A stretch of DNA of 42,512 bases, from the NCBI GenBank assembly GCA_034189085.1, contig JAXHVH010000016.1, forward strand, positions 1 to 42,512. The letters are read 5' to 3'. Shown here in pieces: positions 24,657 to 30,632 of this stretch. Positions within the stretch are counted from its first letter, which is position 1; the number at the start of each line of letters is the position of its first letter. The notes beneath the pieces were generated by a model. That model ran no database searches and was not told where the DNA came from. It was given only the letters and a program-made list of their open reading frames with translations. The position numbers were made by a program, and so were the translations under genes. The DNA is from M55B129 sp034189085. Its GTDB lineage: Bacteria; Bacillota; Dethiobacteria; DTU022.

Positions 24657-25304
24657 TTATCTCGCTACCCGGTATAATCCATGTTTTTTTATGTACTGTT
24701 CAACCGGTTCAGGAGTTAGGTACTTGATTGTTTTGCCAAGGGTGACCCTTTCCCGAATAAAGGTGGAAGAAACAGCAAGCGCCGGAATTTCAAGAAGATG
24801 GACTTTGTCCTTCATTGCCGGACAGCTTTTGTTCAGAGTTTCATAAAAACGCTCCAGTGAATAACCTGGTCTGGAAACGGCAATAAAGGTACAGAGGCCT
24901 AGAAGCTCTTCGTAATTTTTCCAGGTAAATATTTCAAGTATGGCATCAGCCCCTGTGATGAAAAACAGTTCCGGACCATGCTCTTCACCGCAAGCAAAAT
25001 GTTTTACTGTGTCGATGGTGTAAGTCGGCCCATCCTGATCAATTTCGATCCGTGAAACAAAAAAAGAGGGGTTGGACATTACCGCCAGGGTGGACATCAG
25101 ATAACGGTGTTCTGGCAGGGAAATGCTTTTTTCATCTTTATGAGGAGGCGCTCCTGTAGGAACAAAAATAACGTAATCCAGATCAAACTGCTGTCTCGCT
25201 TCTTCAGCTGTTACAAGATGACCCATATGAATGGGGTCAAAAGTTCCGCCCATCAGACCAACTTTCAGGCTGCCCACTCTATCATTACTGGCATTGAAAA
25301 ACAT
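24657..25304 (-). CDS. nadD: Nicotinate-nucleotide adenylyltransferase
   Basis: A 215-residue nucleotidyltransferase that makes nicotinic acid adenine dinucleotide from nicotinate mononucleotide and ATP in NAD synthesis. The ATP-binding motif GGTFDPIHMGHL lies near the N-terminus. FVPTGAPPHK, TIDTVKHF and the C-terminal ISSTFIRERV-type motif (here VSSTFIRERV) follow. A longer frame runs to a GTG at 25355 and overlaps obg, but GAGGTGG precedes the ATG at 25304 and gives the usual family length. It follows obg by 22 bp and is probably in the same operon. Confidence 0.95.
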   Translation of the reverse strand: MFFNASNDRVGSLKVGLMGGTFDPIHMGHLVTAEEARQQFDLDYVIFVPTGAPPHKDEKSISLPEHRYLMSTLAVMSNPSFFVSRIEIDQDGPTYTIDTVKHFACGEEHGPELFFITGADAILEIFTWKNYEELLGLCTFIAVSRPGYSLERFYETLNKSCPAMKDKVHLLEIPALAVSSTFIRERVTLGKTIKYLTPEPVEQYIKKHGLYRVAR

Positions 25305-25326
25305 TCTCCCGGCCACCTCTTCCCTC

Positions 25327-26610
25327 TCATTCATCATAATAAAAAAACTCTTCACTGCCGATACGGATCGTATCGCCTTCTTTGGCTCCTATTTTTTTTA
25401 ATTCCTTCTCCAGGCCGATACGTCGACAAAAATTTTGGAAACGCTGCAGAGCTTCCTCATTTTCAAAATCAGTCCTGGCGGCCATTTTCTCAACATCCGA
25501 ACCGCTTATTTCATAAACACCCTCAACAAAGTCTATTTTTAGAGGAGTCCGAACGGCAGGTTCCGGGGTAATGAGCATTTCCTCCTCTTTCATTTCAATC
25601 CTTTCAGCCAGATCCTTTACCCTGCTGTGAAGATGGTAAATCAGTTCTTCCACTCCTTCACCTGTAACTGCTGAAATGCCGAAAACTGGGACATCTTCCT
25701 CCCCTGATTCTGCCACACAGCGTTGGAGCAGGATAAGATTTTCTCCGGCCCGGGGGATGTCCAGCTTGTTACCGACAACAACCCGGGGATAAGCTGCCAG
25801 GGCAGGATTAAAAACAGTAAGTTCTTCCTGTAAAAGGTTGTAGGAAGAAGCGGGTTCAGGGCTAGCCTGCGGAGAAAGATCAATTAAAAAAAGAAGGAGA
25901 AGATTCCTTTCTACATGCCGCAAAAATTTATGACCCAGACCTGCTCCCTCATGAGCTCCCTCGATCAAGCCAGGCAGATCGGCAATGACAAAACTGTCTT
26001 CTTCTCCAGCTTTGACTACTCCGAGGTTGGGAACAAGCGTAGTGAAAGGATAAGAGGCTATCGTCGGCCTGGCCGCCGTAATCCGGCTGAGGAGGGTAGA
26101 TTTACCGGCATTAGGAAACCCGACCAATCCAACCTGGGCCATCACTTTCAACTCCAGTTTTATTTTTTTTTCCTCTCCGGGAAGTCCTTTTTCAGCAATC
26201 CGCGGGGCTTTCCGTGTAGGGCTGGCAAAACGGGCATTTCCTTTTCCACCGCGGCCTCCTGCGGCTACCAGGACCCGTTGCTGGGGAATAGTTAAGTCGG
26301 CCAGAACCTTTTTATTTTCGTCGCGCACTATTGTGCCCGGCGGGACCGGTACATACAAATCTGCGCCCCGTGCGCCATGTTGATTTTTCCCGCGGCCGTG
26401 TGTTCCGTTGGCTGCTTTCAACAGATGCCGGTAACGCAGATCAAGGAAGCTGTGCTTAGAAGGATCGGTAAAAAAATAAACACTGCCGCCGTCGCCGCCG
26501 TCGCCGCCATCCGGACCTCCATGAGGAACATATTTTTCCCGCCGGAATGAAACCACACCATTTCCGCCGCGACCACCGCGGGCTACGAGTTCAAGTTCAT
26601 CAACAAACAT
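25327..26610 (-). CDS. obg: GTPase Obg/CgtA
   Basis: A 427-residue ribosome-associated GTPase. An N-terminal glycine-rich Obg fold (1-157) has VARGGRGGNGVVSFRREKYVP and the repeated GGPDGGDGGDGG. The G domain follows, with G1 GFPNAGKST, the switch Thr segment YPFTTL, G3 DLPGL and G4 NKLD. A C-terminal OCT domain (about 350-427) ends ...GDTIRIGSEEFFYYDE. It acts in 50S assembly and stress signalling. It follows rpmA, but a strong terminator (26657-26681) lies in between, so either readthrough or its own promoter drives it. Confidence 0.96.
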   Translation of the reverse strand: MFVDELELVARGGRGGNGVVSFRREKYVPHGGPDGGDGGDGGSVYFFTDPSKHSFLDLRYRHLLKAANGTHGRGKNQHGARGADLYVPVPPGTIVRDENKKVLADLTIPQQRVLVAAGGRGGKGNARFASPTRKAPRIAEKGLPGEEKKIKLELKVMAQVGLVGFPNAGKSTLLSRITAARPTIASYPFTTLVPNLGVVKAGEEDSFVIADLPGLIEGAHEGAGLGHKFLRHVERNLLLLFLIDLSPQASPEPASSYNLLQEELTVFNPALAAYPRVVVGNKLDIPRAGENLILLQRCVAESGEEDVPVFGISAVTGEGVEELIYHLHSRVKDLAERIEMKEEEMLITPEPAVRTPLKIDFVEGVYEISGSDVEKMAARTDFENEEALQRFQNFCRRIGLEKELKKIGAKEGDTIRIGSEEFFYYDE

Positions 26611-26656
26611 CAGTCCAGGATCACCTGCTGCGCTGCCCTGAATAACAGGAAATAAT

Positions 26657-26681
26657 AAAAGTCCGGGGCACAGCCCCGGAC
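26657..26681 (-). terminator. Intrinsic terminator after rpmA
   Basis: GTCCGGGGC-TGT-GCCCCGGAC, a perfect 9-bp GC-rich stem, is followed by TTTT on the minus strand. It lies 14 bp after the L27 stop and separates the rplU-rpmA transcript from obg. Confidence 0.85.
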
Positions 26682-26694
26682 CTGTTGCCTTTAA

Positions 26695-26967
26695 CTAATT
26701 TACAGATGCACTCTCTTCAGGATACACACTGACCTGCTTTTTCGCACGGTCGTTGTATTCGTATACTACTCGTCCATCTGCGGTGGCAAAGAGAGTATCG
26801 TCACTGCCTTTGCCCACATTAAACCCGGGATGGATGTGGGTCCCTCTCTGCCGGATAATAATACTGCCAGCTTTTACAGCCTGCCCGCCGTAACGCTTTA
26901 CACCCAGCCTTTTCGCATTGCTGTCCCGGCCGTTGCGTGAACTGCCAACCCCTTTTTTATGAGCCAT
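26695..26967 (-). CDS. rpmA: 50S ribosomal protein L27
   Basis: A 90-residue bL27 with the usual core (AHKKGVGSSRNGRDSNAKRLGVK, GSIIIRQRGTHIHPG, DGRVVYEY). Its N-terminus reaches the peptidyl transferase centre. It begins directly MAHKKG and lacks the MLKLNLQFFA-type leader that most Firmicutes encode and cleave with the Prp protease. The prp gene, usually between rplU and rpmA, is also missing: the two genes are only 42 bp apart. The two absences agree with each other. Confidence 0.97.
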   Translation of the reverse strand: MAHKKGVGSSRNGRDSNAKRLGVKRYGGQAVKAGSIIIRQRGTHIHPGFNVGKGSDDTLFATADGRVVYEYNDRAKKQVSVYPEESASVN

Positions 26968-27009
26968 TTAAGCCACCTCACTTTCACCAATCTTAATCAT
27001 ATTCAATTT

Positions 27010-27324
27010 TTATAAACCGCTGATACCGGTTATTAAAATATCCGTATAGGGCTGCCTGTGCCCCTGCTTACGGCGGTAATTTTTCTTGCGCTTATACTTG
27101 TAAACAATAATTTTGCGTTCCCGACCGGAAGCGACCACTTTGCCTTCCACCTGGCTCTCTTCAAGATAGGGTCGGCCAATTTTCGAACTGGAATCATTGT
27201 TAAGCATGAGAACCCGGTCGAAAACAACCTTTTCACCCTTTTCTGCCGGCAATTTTTCTACTCGGATTACTTTACCTTCTTCCGCCCGGTATTGTTTGCC
27301 GCCTGATTCAATAATAGCGTACAT
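27010..27324 (-). CDS. rplU: 50S ribosomal protein L21
   Basis: A 104-residue bL21, starting MYAIIESGGKQYRAEEGKVI and carrying the RKKNYRRKQGHRQPYT RNA-binding stretch near the C-terminus. The frame is open five codons further, but GGGGGG precedes the ATG at 27324 and fits the family start. First gene of the rplU-rpmA operon, with its own promoter and a structured leader. Confidence 0.97.
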   Translation of the reverse strand: MYAIIESGGKQYRAEEGKVIRVEKLPAEKGEKVVFDRVLMLNNDSSSKIGRPYLEESQVEGKVVASGRERKIIVYKYKRKKNYRRKQGHRQPYTDILITGISGL

Positions 27325-27412
27325 AAACAAACCCCCCATGAGGACTCGCCGAAGCTGGTAGCCCGTTGCAGTGCGGGGCTTTGGACCTTCTTCGTGCGGT
27401 TGTTAATCTATT
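27325..27412 (-). ncRNA. Structured leader of rplU (L21 leader-like)
   Basis: The transcript between the predicted start near 27410 and rplU can fold with an outer CGAAG/CTTCG and an inner AGCCC/GGGCT helix, ending in GGCGAGTCCTCAT before the ribosome site. Position and shape fit the L21 leader found upstream of rplU in Firmicutes, thought to let L21 regulate its own operon. I assigned it by position and fold, not by a covariance model. Confidence 0.5.
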
Positions 27413-27416
27413 TGCG

Positions 27417-27445
27417 ATTCTAACACGCGCTTTACCCTTTGTCAA
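27417..27445 (-). promoter_or_regulatory. Predicted sigma-A promoter of rplU-rpmA
   Basis: TTGACA (27445-27440), 17 bp, TAGAAT (27422-27417) on the minus strand, with one mismatch in the -10 box. Confidence 0.75.
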
Positions 27446-27473
27446 ACAAAACAAATGCGATGTGTTTGCTCAG

Positions 27474-27681
27474 TGATATTGTCACCCCTGGTGTTTCCGG
27501 GGAAGCGGTTATATTCTACTCTTCAGGAATGGCGTTTTCACTGAACATTGACAAATGGAAATTTTTACTCTGTCAACGGCCAGTGAAAATGTCACCCTAA
27601 AAACGCTTAATATGGACCAAGAAAATGTCTCCTCCCATAATGGTGACATTATCTCAGACCGCTTACAGGGTGACAATATCA
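27474..27681. repeat. 208-bp inverted-repeat element, IS-end-like (transposase-free)
   Basis: A perfect 14-bp inverted repeat, TGATATTGTCACCC at 27474-27487 and its complement at 27668-27681, bounds the element. Two more related copies lie inside: TGAAAATGTCACCC at 27584-27597 (same orientation as the left end) and a copy of TGAGATAATGTCACC on the minus strand at 27642-27656. Two direct and two inverted binding-site-like copies resemble the multiple terminal repeats of IS21-type elements. No ORF of transposase size is present, so it may be a MITE or a collapsed pair of IS ends. The IS family is my guess. Confidence 0.6.
27555..27570 (+). repeat. 16-bp direct repeat, copy 1
   Basis: ATGGAAATTTTTACTC occurs here inside the inverted-repeat element and again at 27695-27710 just outside it, 140 bp apart. 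Both copies are followed by related GTCAAC/TTGACC text. Confidence 0.8.
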
Positions 27682-27694
27682 TAGGCCGACCACA

Positions 27695-27710
27695 ATGGAA
27701 ATTTTTACTC
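27695..27710 (+). repeat. 16-bp direct repeat, copy 2
   Basis: Second copy of ATGGAAATTTTTACTC, directly abutting the -35 box of the predicted tup promoter. An insertion-element end may thus have supplied part of the promoter region. Confidence 0.8.
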
Positions 27711-27739
27711 TTGACCAGCTGGTAAACATATTATAGAAT
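27711..27739 (+). promoter_or_regulatory. Predicted sigma-A promoter of the tup operon
   Basis: TTGACC (27711-27716), 17 bp, TAGAAT (27734-27739). It would give a leader of about 400 nt before tupA, containing the riboswitch-like fold. Confidence 0.65.
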
Positions 27740-27789
27740 GTTTATCATAGGTAAATTAAATAATTCCTATTACCTTCGATTCATTTCTT

Positions 27790-27924
27790 CTACGGCGGCT
27801 GTTTGCCGCTATGGGAAATGGACGACAGGGTATGGCTGGAAACGGTCATGCCTCCCGTTGTGGAAAGAAGGTCGGTAATGAGATTAAACTTATCGCATTT
27901 TCCCACGGGGAAATGCGATTTTTT
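27790..27924 (+). promoter_or_regulatory. Candidate Moco/Tuco-type riboswitch with intrinsic terminator
   Basis: The leader holds a GCGGC-TGTTT-GCCGC hairpin (about 27795-27809), a GGTATG...CATGCC hairpin with a GGAAAC loop (about 27829-27852), and the conserved-looking stretches CCTCCCGTTG and GGAAAGAAGGTCGG, which resemble Moco RNA motifs. A strong terminator follows (ATCGCATTTTCCC / GGGGAAATGCGAT, 27892-27919, then TTTTTT). A structured leader ending in a terminator ahead of a tungstate transporter fits cofactor-sensing control. The family assignment rests on motif resemblance only. The remaining 27925-28137 shows only the repeat at 27991. Confidence 0.55.
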
Positions 27925-27990
27925 AATATATGACGGGGGCAAGCACTGAAAAATCCACGCTGCCCCGCTTAATGAAAGGAGGGATATGTG

Positions 27991-28015
27991 CCAGGGGGGC
28001 GGAGGATTTGACACA
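27991..28015 (+). repeat. 25-bp direct repeat, copy 1 (upstream of tupA)
   Basis: CCAGGGGGGCGGAGG followed by ATTTGACACA. It recurs with one mismatch at 29095-29119 between tupA and tupB. Such GGGGG-CGG-TTTGACACA units look like dispersed REP-type repeats, so more copies elsewhere in the genome are likely. Confidence 0.75.
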
Positions 28016-28146
28016 TTATAGATTGAAAAGGGATTAACATTGCCATCTCATCCTTCCTCTCTTTCAGTCTGCCTCTGTTCAACCTGTGTATAAAACATTC
28101 CGCCTTACGAAAGAATTAACCACCACTAAAAGGGAAGGTGAACTTA

Positions 28147-29046
28147 ATGAAAATCAGAAATAAGGGACTGCTGTACAAACTGATTCTGGGTCTGATGATT
28201 CTATCAGCATTTTTACTGGTAGCCGGCTGCGGTGAGGAAACCGCACCCGCAGAAGAGCCTGCAGAGGAAGAAGAAACTGCCGACGAGCCGGAATTAATTG
28301 ACGATTATATCACCCTGGCCACCACCACCAGTACCTACGATTCCGGCCTGCTGGATTATCTGAATCCCATTTTTACCGAACAGACCGGTATCGAAGTGCA
28401 GGTCGTATCACAGGGGACCGGAGCTGCCCTGGAAACCGGGGCGCGCGGGGATGCTGATGTTCTGCTGGTCCACGATCGGGCTTCTGAACTGCAGCTGGTG
28501 GAAGAAGGAGCCTTTGTCGACCGCTATGATGTAATGTATAATGATTTCATCTTCGTCGGTCCGGCTGAAGATCCGGCCGGAGTTGGCGAAGTAAGTACTG
28601 CGGCAGAAGCCCTTACCAGGATCGCCGGCAGCGAGGAAACTTTCGTGTCTCGCGGAGACGATTCGGGTACCCACCGCATGGAAATGCGGCTCTGGGAAAG
28701 CGCCGGAATCGATCCGGCCGGCCAGGGATGGTACCTCTCCATTGGGCAGGGAATGGGAGATACCCTGAATATGGCCAATGAAGAACTGGGATATACAATG
28801 ACCGACCGCGGCACCTTCGTAGCAATGGAGGATAACCTCGATCTGGTAATTGTTCTGGAAGGCGATCCGGTGCTCTTCAACCAGTACGGAGTAATGGCTG
28901 TCAATCCCGAGAAATATCCTCATGTGAAATATGACTACGCCATGATGTATATCGACTTCCTGATGTCTGATGAAGGTCAGGAACTGATCAATTCGTACCA
29001 GGTAAACGGGGAAACACTCTTCTTCCCGGGTTACGGCCTGGAATAG
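28147..29046 (+). CDS. tupA: Tungstate ABC transporter substrate-binding lipoprotein
   Basis: A 299-residue periplasmic-type binding protein. A lipoprotein signal (LILGLMILSAFLLVAGC) leads to the lipidated Cys and an acidic linker rich in Glu/Ala/Pro. The binding domain starts ITLATTTSTYDSGLLDYL. The TTTS motif binds the oxyanion and is typical of TupA. VSQGTGAALETGARGDADVLLVH and FVSRGDDSGTHRMEMRLW follow. It captures tungstate (possibly molybdate). The frame is open from a GTG at 28138, but GGAAGGTGA sits right before the ATG at 28147. First gene of tupABC, behind a riboswitch-like leader. The uptake supports tungsten enzymes such as aldehyde oxidoreductases or formate dehydrogenases, none of which are in this window. 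Confidence 0.93.
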   Translation: MKIRNKGLLYKLILGLMILSAFLLVAGCGEETAPAEEPAEEEETADEPELIDDYITLATTTSTYDSGLLDYLNPIFTEQTGIEVQVVSQGTGAALETGARGDADVLLVHDRASELQLVEEGAFVDRYDVMYNDFIFVGPAEDPAGVGEVSTAAEALTRIAGSEETFVSRGDDSGTHRMEMRLWESAGIDPAGQGWYLSIGQGMGDTLNMANEELGYTMTDRGTFVAMEDNLDLVIVLEGDPVLFNQYGVMAVNPEKYPHVKYDYAMMYIDFLMSDEGQELINSYQVNGETLFFPGYGLE

Positions 29047-29059
29047 AACAGATCTGTTA

Positions 29060-29081
29060 TGCCGGGGGGTCTCCCCCGGCA
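29060..29081 (+). terminator. GC hairpin between tupA and tupB
   Basis: TGCCGGGGG-GTCT-CCCCCGGCA, a perfect 9-bp stem with no T-run after it. It may stabilise the tupA message 3' end or cause partial termination, giving more binding protein than membrane subunits. Confidence 0.55.
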
Positions 29082-29094
29082 CATTATTATTGGT

Positions 29095-29119
29095 CCAGGG
29101 GGACGGAGGATTTGACACA
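29095..29119 (+). repeat. 25-bp direct repeat, copy 2 (between tupA and tupB)
   Basis: Differs from 27991-28015 at one base (A for G). It lies just before the ribosome site of tupB, so the two copies flank tupA. Confidence 0.75.
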
Positions 29120-29133
29120 CAGGAGGTTATATA

Positions 29134-29832
29134 TTGTCGAGACTTCTCGAAGGAATAGTTGAAGCTGTTCGCTTAATAATATCCCTGGATCCTTACCTGC
29201 TGCAGATTGTCCTGCTATCGCTGCGGGTTTCTATAACGGCAATCATTATTGCCACAATTATCGGTGTGCCCCTAGGAGCATTGCTCGGCTTAAAAACCGA
29301 GAAAAAAACCCGTTTAATTAATAAAATAATTTTTACTTTCATGGGTATGCCTCCGGTTGTTGCCGGATTGATCATTTACTTAATCCTCTCCCGCCAGGGA
29401 CCGCTTGGGGTGCTGGGACTGCTTTACTCCCCCTCGGCAATGATCATTGCTCAGGTTTTTCTGGCCTCACCAATTGTCACCGGCTTAACCATGGTGGGGA
29501 TAAGAGCCAAAGGAGGGGAAGTTGAAGAAACAGCCCGCTCACTGGGAGCCAGTTCCACACTGACCACATGGACAGTAATTAAAGAGGCCAGATACAGCCT
29601 CCTGGGAGCAATCATTTCGGGGTTCAGCCGGGTGGTGGCCGAAGTTGGAGCCGTAATGATCGTAGGGGGCAATATTGAAGGGCATACCAGGGTGATGACA
29701 ACAGCCATAACCCTCGAAACCCGGAAAGGTAATTTTGAACTGGCCATCGGCCTGGGAATAATTTTATTAATAATATCTTTCTTTGTTAATTCCATCCTTT
29801 ATAATATTCAAAAAGGAGGGAAAAAAGATTAG
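29134..29832 (+). CDS. tupB: Tungstate ABC transporter permease
   Basis: A 232-residue ABC permease with five to six membrane helices. It has the cytoplasmic EAA-type coupling loop GGEVEETARSLGASSTLTTW followed by RYSLLGAIISGFSRVVAEVGAV. Such loops bind the ATPase. It starts at a TTG with AGGAGG 7 nt upstream. Its stop overlaps the predicted ATT start of tupC. By family it forms the membrane channel of TupABC. Confidence 0.93.
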   Translation: MSRLLEGIVEAVRLIISLDPYLLQIVLLSLRVSITAIIIATIIGVPLGALLGLKTEKKTRLINKIIFTFMGMPPVVAGLIIYLILSRQGPLGVLGLLYSPSAMIIAQVFLASPIVTGLTMVGIRAKGGEVEETARSLGASSTLTTWTVIKEARYSLLGAIISGFSRVVAEVGAVMIVGGNIEGHTRVMTTAITLETRKGNFELAIGLGIILLIISFFVNSILYNIQKGGKKD

Positions 29833-30568
29833 CGGTAAAACTGTTCTGCTGGAAATGAAGGGAATAAAAAAGTTTTATGATAAAGAAGTTTTGCACATAG
29901 ACAGCTTAAAGCTGATCAAGGGTTCTATTTATGGAGTTATTGGCCCAAGCGGCGCCGGGAAAAGCACCTTTTTACGAATTATTAACATGCTTACTATGCC
30001 CGATACCGGTGAAGTTTATTACCATGGGCAACCCTTTCCATTGAGCCCTTCCGAACGCCTGTTGCTGCAGCGCAAAATGGCCCTGGTATTCCAGAAAACC
30101 CTCCTTTTTAAAGAAAGTGTGTGGAATAACATAGCTTTTGGTTTGAAAGCACGCCGTTATACCAGGGCCCAGATTGAAAAAAGAGTCAATGCCCTGCTTG
30201 AACAGGTGGGGATGAAGGACCTGGCCAACCGGTATGCAGACACACTTTCCGGGGGAGAAGCCCAGCGGGTAGCTATAGCCAGAGCGGTTGCTTTCGAGCC
30301 AGAACTGCTTCTGCTGGACGAACCGACAGCCAACCTGGACCCGAGCAATATCGAATTGATTGAAAATATGATTCTCAAACTGGTTCACAGCAAAGATATC
30401 ACTGTGGTTATGGTCACACACAATGTTTTTCAAGCCAGGAGAATCGCCGACCGTGTTATTTTTATCAACCAGGGCAAGGTTGTGGAAACGGGCCCGACAG
30501 AAAAAATGTTCAACGAGCCAGACTGTGAAAGCACCCGCCTTTTTGTCGAAGGCCGCATGGTTTACTGA
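29828..30568 (+). CDS. tupC: Tungstate ABC transporter ATP-binding protein
   Basis: A 246-residue ABC ATPase with Walker A GPSGAGKST, signature LSGGEAQR, Walker B LLLLDEPTANLDP and switch His in VMVTHNVFQA. The frame is open from an ATG at 29783, deep inside tupB, but AAGGAGGG (29813-29820) lies exactly 7 nt before an ATT at 29828, which overlaps the tupB stop as ATTAG. The next ATG (29855) has no good ribosome site and would cut into the first beta strand. I therefore favour an ATT start, a rare codon best known from infC. The N-terminus is thus uncertain, but the function is clear. The operon ends at a terminator at 30588. Confidence 0.92.
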   Translation: MSGKTVLLEMKGIKKFYDKEVLHIDSLKLIKGSIYGVIGPSGAGKSTFLRIINMLTMPDTGEVYYHGQPFPLSPSERLLLQRKMALVFQKTLLFKESVWNNIAFGLKARRYTRAQIEKRVNALLEQVGMKDLANRYADTLSGGEAQRVAIARAVAFEPELLLLDEPTANLDPSNIELIENMILKLVHSKDITVVMVTHNVFQARRIADRVIFINQGKVVETGPTEKMFNEPDCESTRLFVEGRMVY

Positions 30569-30587
30569 TCAGATATATCCACCTCTC

Positions 30588-30615
30588 GGCGGGAGCCCTG
30601 CTCCCGCCTCTTTTT
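30588..30615 (+). terminator. Terminator of the tup operon
   Basis: GGCGGGAGC-CCT-GCTCCCGCC with a 9-bp perfect stem, followed by TCTTTTT on the plus strand. It lies 19 bp after the tupC stop and just before the convergent end of rng. Confidence 0.88.
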
Positions 30616-30632
30616 ATAAGGCAGCCTTAGTT

